Positions 1 to 7,103 are shown, numbered from the stretch's first letter. The stretch is DNA of 64,000 nucleotides from Microbacterium lacus (GCF_002812805.1 NZ_NMUM01000019.1:117086-181085), one strand, 5' to 3'. Notes: generated by a model from the letters alone, not told the origin. Translations and numbers: made by a program.

Positions 1-438
1 GGGGACTGCCATGTGCCGTGCCTGGTTCTGGAGGTCCTTGAACCGCTCGGCGAGCTGGCTGGCGGGCGTCCCGCGTTCGAGCTGGGTGACCAGGTTGTTG
101 AGCTGCGTCACGATGCCCTCGGTGGACTCGATGAGCCCGGGCGACACTGTGTCGGTGCCCTTGCGCTCGATGTCGTCGATGAAGTTCTCGGCGCGAGCCG
201 CCATGCCCGCCTCAACGGGACGAACGCGGTCGAACGCGGCCTGGTCGATGTCCATGACGGCCTCGATCTCGGCCTGGCGATTCCCGTACTGGGCTTCGCG
301 AGCGGCGATGCGGGGTCCGTCGAGCTGGTTCGGGCCGATGACGTTGACGATGGTTCCGCCCATTTCGCGATAGCGCACCGTTTCGGCGGGCTGCACGTCC
401 GGGGTGACGGACTCGGGTCCGGTGACTTTCGTTGCCAT
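1..438 (-). CDS. Partial hypothetical protein of an integrated element
   Basis: Open frame on the minus strand from an ATG at 438 to the left edge of the window without a stop, so at least 146 codons; the C-terminus is missing. A purine-rich GAGAGGAA lies just before the start. The product begins MATKVTGPESVTPDVQPAET and is soluble, rich in Glu, Gln and Arg, with a helical pattern (IEAVMDIDQAAFDRV, TQLNNLVTQLERG) that could form a coiled coil. I do not recognise the family. It is followed upstream by two similarly oriented small genes and lies inside the element that ends at the tRNA-Tyr fragment, so a phage or conjugative-element role is likely but unproven. Confidence 0.6.
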   Translation of the reverse strand, partial: MATKVTGPESVTPDVQPAETVRYREMGGTIVNVIGPNQLDGPRIAAREAQYGNRQAEIEAVMDIDQAAFDRVRPVEAGMAARAENFIDDIERKGTDTVSPGLIESTEGIVTQLNNLVTQLERGTPASQLAERFKDLQNQARHMAVP

Positions 439-451
439 GATGGAATTCCTC

Positions 452-718
452 TCAGATGCGGCGCTGGTTGCGCTTGTTGGTCAGGTTGTCGAGGCGAGCC
501 TGTGCGGCTTCCTTGCGGCCCTCGGCGTCGAGCGCGTCGGCAAACTCGTTCAGCGCCCGGTCGAGGGCCGCTTCGGTGCGAGAGAGCGTCGCCTGAAGGC
601 TCTTCTGCACTCGACGGAGCTTGACCTCGGTGCCGGACGTGGATCGCGGATAGGCCGGGAGGCCGGTCTTCTCATCGAACTGCTTGTGGTTCGCGTCGAT
701 GATGTATTTGGCGGGCAT
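452..718 (-). CDS. Small hypothetical protein (88 aa), element-encoded
   Basis: Complete 88-residue frame starting MPAKYIIDANHKQFDEKTGL, with a good AAAGGAA ribosome site ahead of the ATG. The C-terminal half is a charged helix rich in Arg, Ala and Gln (RRVQKSLQATLSRTEAALDR) ending in a basic tail (NKRNQRRI), consistent with a coiled coil or nucleic-acid contact. No family recognised. It sits 13 bp upstream of the partial gene on the same strand and 31 bp downstream of the ribbon-helix-helix gene, so the three probably form one transcript. Confidence 0.6.
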   Translation of the reverse strand: MPAKYIIDANHKQFDEKTGLPAYPRSTSGTEVKLRRVQKSLQATLSRTEAALDRALNEFADALDAEGRKEAAQARLDNLTNKRNQRRI

Positions 719-749
719 GGGGTTCCTTTCGCGGGGTTGGTACGAACGC

Positions 750-944
750 CTACGCGGCGCTCGTCTCGGTCACCGGCGCGTTGGCGAGTGCGGCGGCGAG
801 TTCGGGATTAGTGTCGGCAAACTGCTGGAGGCCGGTGAGGATCGCCTGACGCAGGATCGCCGCCTTGCTCACGCCGCCGCTCACGGCCGCGAGCTCATCG
901 ACGGCATGATCGACCTCCGCGGGAATCTGGGTTTGCACGCTCAT
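750..944 (-). CDS. Ribbon-helix-helix type small DNA-binding protein
   Basis: 64 residues, beginning MSVQTQIPAEVDHAVDELAA. The pattern of a short beta strand (VQTQIPAEV) followed by two helices with a small-residue turn (SGGVSKAAILRQAI) is that of CopG/Arc/ParD ribbon-helix-helix proteins, which bind operators as dimers and regulate plasmid or phage genes. Its length fits the family. The ATG at 944 overlaps the TGA of an 11-codon upstream reading frame as ATGA, so translation may be coupled. It is the first sizeable gene of the leftward small-gene run and could be its autoregulator; that role is inferred. Confidence 0.55.
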   Translation of the reverse strand: MSVQTQIPAEVDHAVDELAAVSGGVSKAAILRQAILTGLQQFADTNPELAAALANAPVTETSAA

Positions 945-976
945 GCTGCCCTCGGGGAGGGTCTTGGTCGAGCCAT
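941..976 (-). CDS. Possible 11-residue leader peptide coupled to the RHH gene
   Basis: On the minus strand an ATG at 976 follows a GAAAGGGG ribosome-binding sequence and opens an 11-codon frame encoding MARPRPSPRAA. Its TGA (943-941) overlaps the ATG of the next gene as ATGA. The ribosome site here is better than the one directly before the downstream gene. It may be a translational-coupling leader, or an alternative view is that it is accidental. Only the sequence arrangement supports it. Confidence 0.3.
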   Translation of the reverse strand: MARPRPSPRAA

Positions 977-1250
977 GTCCGGCCCCTTTCGTTTCTGCTT
1001 CACTAACCCGAAGTGAACTCCACCAGATGTGTCCCCGGCAAACCTGGGTCGAGAATCGGATACGACCTCTGACCTGGGAAGTTGCAGGTAATTTCCGCGG
1101 CTCGTCCCCGCCCGACCGCGTCGCTCAGGGTTGTCATTGGCCGCATTCCCACGCGGCTGTGGCGAGCATGGCCAGGGACCAACGAGAACGGCGCGGTAGG
1201 GGAGTTGCCCCGACCGCGCCGTTCTCGTGCGCCTACGCCCAGCCCTGGGG
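945..1250. other. Intergenic region of the element
   Basis: About 300 bp without a convincing gene other than the 11-codon leader frame (941-976). It contains the strong hairpin at 1182-1228. The leftward promoter for the 944 gene should lie roughly between 980 and 1170, but I cannot pick clear -35 and -10 boxes. Longer frames read here on both strands have no recognisable product and no ribosome sites. Confidence 0.5.
1182..1228. terminator. Strong inverted repeat, likely transcription terminator
   Basis: Two perfect 16-base arms (1182-1197 ACGAGAACGGCGCGGT and 1213-1228) enclose a smaller GGGG/CCCC stem, giving a long GC-rich hairpin 22 bp past the stop of the leftward gene at 1251-1469. 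No T-tract follows on either strand, which is common for actinobacterial terminators. It may stop transcription from that gene before the next operon. Confidence 0.6.
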
Positions 1251-1469
1251 TCAACTAGCCTCTCGCAGCGGCTCGTCGCTGGAGTAGGCGTCGTCCATCC
1301 ATGTGTGGAACCAGTCGGAGACGATAAACGCGAACTCGTTGAAGGTCGGGCGCTCCTCCATCTCGTCGTAGTAGCGCTGCAGTGGTTCAAGCAGGTCGGC
1401 GGCAGCTTCGACCGCGTAGTCGGGCGTGTAGTCGTTCTGGGATCTGACTGTCTCGGCCATGGTGCTCAT
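1251..1469 (-). CDS. Small acidic hypothetical protein (72 aa)
   Basis: Start chosen at the ATG at 1469 (MSTMAETVRSQNDYTPDYAV), which has GAAGGGA before it; the frame stays open further upstream, but that stretch is Pro-rich with no ribosome site. The protein is acidic, with many Glu, Asp, Tyr and Trp residues (LLEPLQRYYDEMEERP, DWFHTWMDDAYSSDEP) and no cysteines. I do not recognise the family. It lies alone between the attachment site and a terminator, at the extreme end of the integrated element, a position where small accessory or antirestriction-like genes are often found; that comparison is only contextual. Confidence 0.55.
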   Translation of the reverse strand: MSTMAETVRSQNDYTPDYAVEAAADLLEPLQRYYDEMEERPTFNEFAFIVSDWFHTWMDDAYSSDEPLREAS

Positions 1470-1704
1470 GGTGTGTCCCTTCGTTGGTGCCGCGGGGTGC
1501 GGTGGAACACAAGAGTGCGGCGGTTCTGGAAGCTGGTCAAACAGAGGGTCAGAACCCCGGCATAACCCCGGTTGCGACGCCCTACCACCGCTGCCCAGGG
1601 GCATACCAGTTCGCCCTCAGAGCCGCGAGATTCCGGGCGAGAACGTGTAACAGTGGGTATCCCTGGTGAGCCCTGGTTATCGCAGTTGTCGCTAAGCCGG
1701 ATAG
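1470..1704. other. Element end, non-coding, with short direct repeats
   Basis: No gene supported. Short direct repeats occur: AACCCCGG twice around 1553-1573 and CCCTGGT twice around 1660-1676. Their place just inside the attachment site suggests arm-type binding sites for an integrase or excisionase, but this is inference from position. Confidence 0.35.
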
Positions 1705-1757
1705 CTGTAAATCAGCCGGCGTAGCCTTCGGGGGTTCGAATCCCTCACTCGCCACCA
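1705..1757 (+). other. Attachment site: 3' fragment of a tRNA-Tyr gene
   Basis: From 1705 the sequence reads as the 3' part of a tRNA-Tyr: anticodon loop CTGTAAA with anticodon GTA, 3' anticodon stem TCAGC, a class II variable arm (GGCGTAGCC), T-stem and loop (GGGGG TTCGAAT CCCTC), acceptor strand ACTCGCC, discriminator A and an encoded CCA ending at 1757. The bases 5' of the loop cannot form the anticodon stem or the 5' half, so the gene is broken exactly at the anticodon loop. This is the usual footprint of a tyrosine-recombinase element integrated in a tRNA gene. The intact tRNA-Tyr and integrase should be beyond the left edge. Confidence 0.75.
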
Positions 1758-1798
1758 AACGAAGAACGCCCCCGCGCATGCGGGGGCGTTCTTCGTTT
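1757..1798. terminator. Terminator of the (former) tRNA-Tyr transcript
   Basis: Perfect inverted repeat, arms AAACGAAGAACGCCCCCGC and its complement separated by four bases, starting at the CCA of the tRNA fragment and ending in a short T run on either strand. It is the original tRNA terminator left on the chromosomal side and may also insulate the MerR gene from the element. Confidence 0.85.
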
Positions 1799-1829
1799 AT
1801 CGGGTGCCGCGGGATTCGAACAGCGGCGC

Positions 1830-2576
1830 TCACTCGCCTGTACTTCCTTCGCTTGCCACCAGTCCCCAGGCAATGACGGTCGCCCGAGCCAGCACGTCGA
1901 ACTGGGCGGGGTTGTAGAGCGCCAGGACCGACTCGGATACGGCGCTCGCGGCCAGCTTCGGTGCCTTTGAGAAGTGCGCACCCGGCGAACTCATCAGCCA
2001 GGGATAGTCGGCCATGGCGTGCGCCAGGGTCACCGCGTATCTCTCGGCGAGTCGACGTCGCTCATCCTCGTCTGCATCCGGCGCGAGCGCATCGAAGTCC
2101 TCGGTCGCCTGGTCGCGCTCGGCCTCGAGCATCCGTCGTACGTCCGCCATCGCGTCCTCGTCGTACAACTGTTCATAGATGAGGATCAGCGCCCGGTCTG
2201 AGGTGGACAGCCCGGCGGCGACGTGTTCGAAGCCGCTCGGAACGTCGGTCGCCGAGGAGCCCCGCAAGATCGCGGCGATCTCGGCTCGCGCACGCTGTAG
2301 GCGCTTGATACTCAACGCCAGTTCCGCGTCGATGGCTTCGAGTGCCTGCGAGGACGTATCGCCGTTCTGTCCGACCTGTTCGATCTGTTCGATCGGTACG
2401 CCCAGATCCCTCAAACGCCGGATCTGCAGCAGCCGCACGAGGTGCTCAACCTGATACTGCTTGTACCCGTTCGACATCCGGTCCGGCTCGTCGAGAAGCC
2501 CGACGCGGTGATAGTGCCGCACCGTATTGACGGTCGTGCCGGCGAGATCCGCGAGCTCGCGTGTGCTCCATGCCAT
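1830..2576 (-). CDS. MerR-family transcriptional regulator
   Basis: 248 residues. The first 70 form the MerR winged helix: MAWSTRELADLAGTTVNTVR, then HYHRVGLLDEPDRMSNGYKQY and a helix with LRDLGVPIEQIEQ. A dimerising coiled coil follows (residues about 75-120). The remaining 130 residues are an acidic helical effector domain I cannot assign to a ligand; there is no cysteine-based metal site. It is divergent from a putative small multidrug-export gene. The 58 bp between them carries a dyad with MerR-type spacing, so this protein most likely controls that gene and perhaps itself. Confidence 0.85.
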   Translation of the reverse strand: MAWSTRELADLAGTTVNTVRHYHRVGLLDEPDRMSNGYKQYQVEHLVRLLQIRRLRDLGVPIEQIEQVGQNGDTSSQALEAIDAELALSIKRLQRARAEIAAILRGSSATDVPSGFEHVAAGLSTSDRALILIYEQLYDEDAMADVRRMLEAERDQATEDFDALAPDADEDERRRLAERYAVTLAHAMADYPWLMSSPGAHFSKAPKLAASAVSESVLALYNPAQFDVLARATVIAWGLVASEGSTGE

Positions 2577-2595
2577 CCGGTCGATTCTGCCCGAT

Positions 2596-2628
2596 TTGAC
2601 CGTGTTCTCGGAACACGGTTTCTACTCG
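2596..2628 (+). promoter_or_regulatory. MerR-type promoter with operator dyad
   Basis: A -35-like TTGACC (2596-2601) and a -10-like TACTCG (2623-2628) are about 21 bp apart, longer than the usual 17. A perfect dyad, CCGTGTTC-TCG-GAACACGG (2600-2618), lies between them. Long spacers overlapped by a dyad are the hallmark of MerR-activated promoters. Transcription would start close to the ATG at 2635, suggesting a leaderless or nearly leaderless mRNA. Confidence 0.65.
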
Positions 2629-2634
2629 TAGATC

Positions 2635-3156
2635 ATGAACGCTCTTCAGGAGCTCGTCACCAACTTCCAGGACCTGGTCGCGCAGGTCCCCGAGATCCTC
2701 CGCCCTCTCATCGTGATGCTCGCCGGGACCATTCCGTTCGTCGAGGGCGAGGTCGCGGCGATGATCGGAATCGTCGGCGGGCTCAATCCGATCGTCGCCG
2801 CGATCGCCGCGGCATCCGGCAACTTCTTGTGTGTTCTGGTCGTGGTGCTGCTCACATCGAGGGCGCGGACCGCCGTCGTCAACCGCGCCAGCGCTTCTCA
2901 GGACGACGCGGCGCCCAGCAAGCCAGAGTCGAAGGGGCGTCAGCGTTTCAAGCGGTGGCTGGTTCGGTTCGGCGTGCCCGGCGCGAGCATCCTGGGCCCC
3001 CTCGCGATCCCGACGCAGTTCACGTCCGCGATCTTGGTCGCCAGCGGAACTCGGCGAGGGTGGGTCTTGCTCTGGCAGGCCGTGGCCATCGTCATCTGGA
3101 CAACCGTGACCACGGTGTCGATCTGGGCGGCCATGACCTACGTCGTGGGAGTCTGA
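2635..3156 (+). CDS. Putative small multidrug-export family membrane protein
   Basis: 173 residues with four likely membrane segments (about 22-42, 47-68, 115-135 and 145-170) and a charged cytoplasmic loop in the middle (SQDDAAPSKPESKGRQRFKR). The overall pattern, including GTIPFVEGEVAAMIGI near the N-terminus and a Gly/Pro-rich LGPLAIPTQFTSAI segment, matches the small multidrug-export proteins of Pfam PF06695, whose transport function is poorly tested. Control by a divergent MerR regulator fits a drug or stress efflux role. No ribosome site is visible, in keeping with a leaderless transcript. It is followed five bases later by another membrane-protein gene. Confidence 0.7.
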   Translation: MNALQELVTNFQDLVAQVPEILRPLIVMLAGTIPFVEGEVAAMIGIVGGLNPIVAAIAAASGNFLCVLVVVLLTSRARTAVVNRASASQDDAAPSKPESKGRQRFKRWLVRFGVPGASILGPLAIPTQFTSAILVASGTRRGWVLLWQAVAIVIWTTVTTVSIWAAMTYVVGV

Positions 3157-3161
3157 ATCAC

Positions 3162-3800
3162 ATGCTCAAAAGGTCGGTGAAGCCCGGAGATGGGCACCCA
3201 CTACCTCGCTTTCGTTGGTGGCAGCTGTTCTCGCGCTCCGTCTTCCATCTGGGTCTTGTCAGTCCGGACGGCTCCCGTCAGACGTGGACGGTCGACGTCC
3301 GCCACGGAGGCGACTCGAACGGCACCGTACTCGCGAAGCTCTACCGCGACGGAGTCCATGAGGCGACGTCGAAACTTCCCGCGACGTTCACCGTGCCCGG
3401 CGGCAAGATCGAGGTCGTTGTCTCGGGTTTCGGGATCAAACGGTGTCACTACGTCACCCCGGATGGTTCGGAGCGGCAGCTCACTCCCGATCAGGCCTCC
3501 GCAGAGGGTCGTCGTGCTCGTCTCGACCGTGCTCACCCTGTCCTGAGTCGCGCGATAGGGTCCGCGTCGTTGATCATCCTCGTGATCGCGCTCGTTCTCG
3601 GTGTGCCGCAGATCATCGACGAGATCTCACACATTCCGCTGATCGCCGACAACATCGGCACCTTCGCGAGCCCTATTCATCTGCCGGCGTGGGCGAACAT
3701 CTCGCTGGTCGTCGCGACCCTCGTCGCGAGCACCGAGCGTGCGCTGCGGCTGCGATACAACTGGGTCCTGGATGGCGGTCTGTTCGACGGTGGCGAATAG
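3162..3800 (+). CDS. Hypothetical protein with two C-terminal membrane segments
   Basis: Start placed at the ATG at 3162 (MLKRSVKPGDGHPLPRFRWW); its GGGAG ribosome site lies in the end of the previous gene. The 212-residue product has a soluble N-terminal part of about 125 residues with beta-strand character (SRQTWTVDVRHGGDSNGTV, KLPATFTVPGGKIEVVVSGF) and two membrane segments near residues 128-147 and 170-190. I do not recognise the family. Five-base spacing shows it belongs to the same MerR-controlled transcript as the upstream gene, so it may be a partner of that transporter. Confidence 0.7.
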   Translation: MLKRSVKPGDGHPLPRFRWWQLFSRSVFHLGLVSPDGSRQTWTVDVRHGGDSNGTVLAKLYRDGVHEATSKLPATFTVPGGKIEVVVSGFGIKRCHYVTPDGSERQLTPDQASAEGRRARLDRAHPVLSRAIGSASLIILVIALVLGVPQIIDEISHIPLIADNIGTFASPIHLPAWANISLVVATLVASTERALRLRYNWVLDGGLFDGGE

Positions 3801-3803
3801 GCG

Positions 3804-4640
3804 TCAGTCGCGCCAGGAGTGCTGCGGGTCGTAGCCGAGCAGGCGCCGTGCTTTCACGATCGAGAGCATCGTGTCGTGCTCGCCCAGGTCGCCGTGCACG
3901 GGAACATCGGGGAACACCTCGGCGACGAGCTCGGCGTTCGGCCGGGTCGTGACGGTGTCGGCCGCCGCGATGATGAAGCGGTCGAAGCCCGGGGGAGCAA
4001 CCTGCAGCGCGCGCTCGATGGCCTGGGCGCCGTCGCGCGCGTCGATGTAGCCCCAGAGATTCCACTTACGATCCCGCGGATCGGCGTCGTAGGGGAATGC
4101 CTCATAGTCCTGGGGCACCATGACGTTCGAGAACCGCAGTGCGGTGATCGAAACTTCCGGATGCCACCGCACGAGCTCGATCGCGAGCTGCTCCTCGAGG
4201 TGCTTGACCAGCGAATAGACGGACTCAGGGCGGGCGGGGTACTCCTCGTCCACCGGGATGTAGGGCGGCGGCACATCGAAGGGCAGACCGAGCACGGTCT
4301 CGCTCGATGCGTAGACGATCCGCGTGATGCCCAGGCGGATCGCAGCCCAGAAGACGTTGAACGTGCTGGGCATGTTGTTGTGGAACGTCGCGACATCGGG
4401 CGCTATGCCGGGTGCCGGGATGGCGGCTAGATGGACCACCGCGTCGAAGCCGTCGTGCTGGTCGTTGACGGCGGTGAGGGCATCGACGACCTGGCCGTAG
4501 TCGGTGAGGTCGACACGAACAAATCCGGGCCCGCGTTGCCCGACGATATCCATGCCGATGACGTCGTGCCCGGCGGCGCGCAATTCATTGAGGACGACGG
4601 AACCGAGCTTGCCGGAGGAACCAGTGAGAGCGATGCGCAT
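3804..4640 (-). CDS. NAD-dependent epimerase/dehydratase (extended SDR)
   Basis: 278 residues from the ATG at 4640 (MRIALTGSSGKLGSVVLNEL). The N-terminal TGSSGKLG is the Rossmann GxxGxxG motif, DIVGQRG marks the second strand's acidic residue typical of NAD preference, YASSETVLG precedes the active site, and YSLVK is the catalytic Tyr-x-x-x-Lys. These define an extended short-chain dehydrogenase of the nucleotide-sugar epimerase type. The substrate is not evident. It is convergent with the preceding membrane gene (three bases apart) and 52 bp downstream of the DUF222/HNH gene, with no clear functional link to either. Confidence 0.85.
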   Translation of the reverse strand: MRIALTGSSGKLGSVVLNELRAAGHDVIGMDIVGQRGPGFVRVDLTDYGQVVDALTAVNDQHDGFDAVVHLAAIPAPGIAPDVATFHNNMPSTFNVFWAAIRLGITRIVYASSETVLGLPFDVPPPYIPVDEEYPARPESVYSLVKHLEEQLAIELVRWHPEVSITALRFSNVMVPQDYEAFPYDADPRDRKWNLWGYIDARDGAQAIERALQVAPPGFDRFIIAAADTVTTRPNAELVAEVFPDVPVHGDLGEHDTMLSIVKARRLLGYDPQHSWRD

Positions 4641-4692
4641 GTCTCCAGGCTCGCACACGGGTGCCGTGCTAGGGCGGGCGAAGCGCGCGCGG

Positions 4693-6018
4693 TCAGAACG
4701 GCGGCGGAGCGGAACTCGCGTATCCCGTGGGAGTCTCCACCCTGACCGTGCCGTCGCTTCGTGTGATGAACCGGAACTTGGTGATGTGCCGGTGCTGATG
4801 ATCCGGAGGACAGAGCGGGCGCAGGTTGACCTCGTCGGTCTTCCCTCCCAGGGCCCAGGGCTTGTCGTGATCGATGTCGGCGTCGAGGGCGAGGCGGGTG
4901 CAGCCATCGCGAGCGCACCTTCCGTATCGCAGGACGAGCCAATCCCGCTGCGCCTTTGTCGGGCGATACGTGCGGCGGTCCATCTGGAGCACGACCCCGC
5001 GTACCGGATCCGTGATCACGCGGTGAAAGGCCTTGGCATCGCTGAAGATCTGAGCGGCCGTGAGTGGATCGATGGGACCGTGACCCACGAGCTCCGCATC
5101 CTCGCGGGGGAGTCCGGCCAGCCGCGCTGCGAGGTCGCCACCTGCGCCCGCCGTCGTCCCCTCTCCCGCGAGCAGGGAAACCGGCACGGTCACGAAGACC
5201 TTCGTCTTGACCGCGGTCGCCGTCCCGTCGCCTTTCAACCATGACGCGAACAGGTCAGCGCGGATCTGATCGCGGGTGCGCAGCTCGCGGGTATCCTTCG
5301 ACGTCGCCTTTGCGGTCGCGTCCAGGCGACGACCGAGGGCCACCGCGTCGACGGTCGGTACGAGGGCAGAGACCCACGACATCCCGTCGTCGACGTGCTC
5401 GATGCAGACGCGACGATCGCGCATTGCAGCGGCGTGGCGTACCTCGGAGCGACGGGTGTCGAGGCGCTCGAGCAGCCGCTTGAGGCGTGCGCGGAATGCG
5501 GCGCGCGTGCAGGACAGGACCCACTCCGATGTGGCTGCGTCAAGTTCAGCGATGGCCGACTCGGCCTCCGCGATCTCTTCGGGAGAGGCGCCGTCCGCAG
5601 CACGCAGCCGGGCGGCTCCCGCGACGACCGCATCGACGAGTACGAGAGGCGCGAAGCCGTCGAGGGCGCGACGCCACAGCCACGGCAACGACTCGGATGC
5701 GGCCGATGCCGTGTACGCGTGGGACCGGAGGGTCTGCTCGGAGACGTTCAGACGCAGAGACAGATCGAGCAGAACCCCACGCTCCGCCAGTTCTTCGCCG
5801 TCTCGCCCGACGATGTCCGTGTAGACGTACGGATGCCGACGCGCGATCTCGATCGCCTCTGCGATACCGGCCGCACGGCGCGCATCGTGCCGGATCGACG
5901 CGAACTGATCACCTTGGAGATCGTCGAACAGAAAGCCCAGCGACTCTTCCATCGACACGCTCGTCGACGATGTCTGCGGATGCTCGAGAACTTCGATCAC
6001 AGATCGATCGTAGCACAT
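4693..6018 (-). CDS. DUF222 domain HNH endonuclease (13E12 repeat family)
   Basis: 441 residues as drawn. The N-terminal two thirds is the helical DUF222 domain; the C-terminal region carries an HNH nuclease motif with zinc cysteines (RYGRCARDGCTRL, DADIDHDKPWALGG, NLRPLCPPDHQHRH). These proteins are multicopy in actinobacteria and are known in mycobacteria as the 13E12 repeat family; their cellular role is not settled. A perfect SOS box lies 36 bp ahead of this start. The start is uncertain: a -10-like TATCTA overlaps the ATG at 6018, so a GTG at 6000 or the ATG at 5952 (MEESLGFL) could be used, perhaps on a leaderless mRNA. Confidence 0.85.
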   Translation of the reverse strand: MCYDRSVIEVLEHPQTSSTSVSMEESLGFLFDDLQGDQFASIRHDARRAAGIAEAIEIARRHPYVYTDIVGRDGEELAERGVLLDLSLRLNVSEQTLRSHAYTASAASESLPWLWRRALDGFAPLVLVDAVVAGAARLRAADGASPEEIAEAESAIAELDAATSEWVLSCTRAAFRARLKRLLERLDTRRSEVRHAAAMRDRRVCIEHVDDGMSWVSALVPTVDAVALGRRLDATAKATSKDTRELRTRDQIRADLFASWLKGDGTATAVKTKVFVTVPVSLLAGEGTTAGAGGDLAARLAGLPREDAELVGHGPIDPLTAAQIFSDAKAFHRVITDPVRGVVLQMDRRTYRPTKAQRDWLVLRYGRCARDGCTRLALDADIDHDKPWALGGKTDEVNLRPLCPPDHQHRHITKFRFITRSDGTVRVETPTGYASSAPPPF

Positions 6019-6054
6019 AGATACGATGAAACGCTACGGCAGAGACAAATGAAT

Positions 6055-6068
6055 AGAACATATGTTCT
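6055..6068. promoter_or_regulatory. Candidate LexA (SOS) box
   Basis: AGAACATATGTTCT is a perfect 14-base palindrome containing GAAC-ATAT-GTTC, the Gram-positive and actinobacterial LexA operator core (GAAC N4 GTTC). It lies in the 89 bp between the divergent DUF222/HNH gene and the LacI gene. Just downstream on the minus strand is TTGTCT (6048-6043) with a -10-like TATCTA at 6023-6018, so the box overlaps or abuts the leftward promoter. The likely controlled gene is the HNH gene. Confidence 0.75.
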
Positions 6069-6107
6069 GTCACTACGCTGAGGCACAGCCCAAGGAGGGG
6101 ATGACAG

Positions 6108-7103
6108 ATGACGCAGCCCGCCCCCGTGCGCGCCGTCGGGGTCCGCGACGTCGCCGCGCACGCCGGAGTATCGACGCAGACGGTGTCGCGCGTGCTCAAT
6201 GGTCATCCGCACATCCGCCCCGAAACGCGTCAGCGGGTACTCGATGCGATCCAGGCGCTCGGCTATCGCATCAACAACGCCGCGAGAGCCCTGGGCACCA
6301 GCACATCGCGCACTCTGGGCGTCGTGGCATCCGATGCCGCCCTCTACGGACCCGCCGAAGGGGTCGCCGCACTCGAGGCGGCGGCCCGAACGGGAGGGCG
6401 CTGGATCGCCACGGCCTACGCGGACGGCGCGAATGCGTCGTCAGTCGAAGCCGCGGTAAAGCACCTGCTCGCGCAGGGCGTCGACGGCATCGTCCTCGTC
6501 GCACCCCACACGCGCACGCTCGAGGCGGCCACCGCGGCGGCACCCGGTGTTCCGATCGTCGCCCTGCACGGCGGCACCGGTGTGGCGACTCAGTCAGCGG
6601 GCGCGGCACTCGCGGTGGCGCACCTGATCGACCTCGGGCATCGACGAATTGCGGAGGTCGCGGGCCCGGGTGACTGGCTCGAGGCGACGGCTCGTTCCCG
6701 GGGTGTGGCTGACGCGCTTGACTCCGCAGGCTTGACCCTCGCCGACCGGTGGGAGGGCGACTGGAGTGCTGCTGCCGGGTATGCGCTCGCAGAGGCGGTC
6801 GCCGAAGCCCTCGGGCGCGCACAGGCGCCCACTGCGCTCGCCGTTGCGAACGATCAGATGGCGCTCGGTCTGATGGCGGGACTGCGTGCTCAGGGCATCG
6901 ACGTGCCCCGCGAGGTCTCCGTCGTGGGGTTCGACGACAATCCCGACTCCGCGTTCTACCTGCCCGCGTTGACGACGGTGCGACTCGACCTCGCGTCCGA
7001 AGCGCGGCGGGTGGTCGCTGAGGTCGTCGGCGCGCCGGGGGAGGCGTTCGCTGAGCCTCCGGTGCTCGTCGTGCGCGATTCTGCGATTCCGCTCGGCGAC
7101 TGA
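6108..7103 (+). CDS. LacI-family repressor, probable arabinose regulator
   Basis: 331 residues. The N-terminal helix-turn-helix reads VRDVAAHAGVSTQTVSRVLN with the hinge helix NNAARALGT, both typical of LacI/GalR proteins; the rest is the periplasmic-binding-like sensor domain (ending in the conserved VPREVSVVGFDDNPDSAFYL pattern). A strong AAGGAGG precedes the ATG. It is on the same strand as araDBA, and a near-perfect LacI-type palindrome lies between this gene and araD. It therefore most likely represses the L-arabinose operon and is released by L-arabinose or a derivative, as AraR does in Corynebacterium; the effector is inferred. Confidence 0.85.
   Translation: MTQPAPVRAVGVRDVAAHAGVSTQTVSRVLNGHPHIRPETRQRVLDAIQALGYRINNAARALGTSTSRTLGVVASDAALYGPAEGVAALEAAARTGGRWIATAYADGANASSVEAAVKHLLAQGVDGIVLVAPHTRTLEAATAAAPGVPIVALHGGTGVATQSAGAALAVAHLIDLGHRRIAEVAGPGDWLEATARSRGVADALDSAGLTLADRWEGDWSAAAGYALAEAVAEALGRAQAPTALAVANDQMALGLMAGLRAQGIDVPREVSVVGFDDNPDSAFYLPALTTVRLDLASEARRVVAEVVGAPGEAFAEPPVLVVRDSAIPLGD

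Noticed and set aside
1582..1833. An 83-codon frame reading through the tRNA-Tyr fragment
   Set aside because: The peptide (SEGFEPPKATPADLQLSGL) is the familiar artefact of translating tRNA sequence in reverse; the DNA is better explained as an attachment site and terminator.
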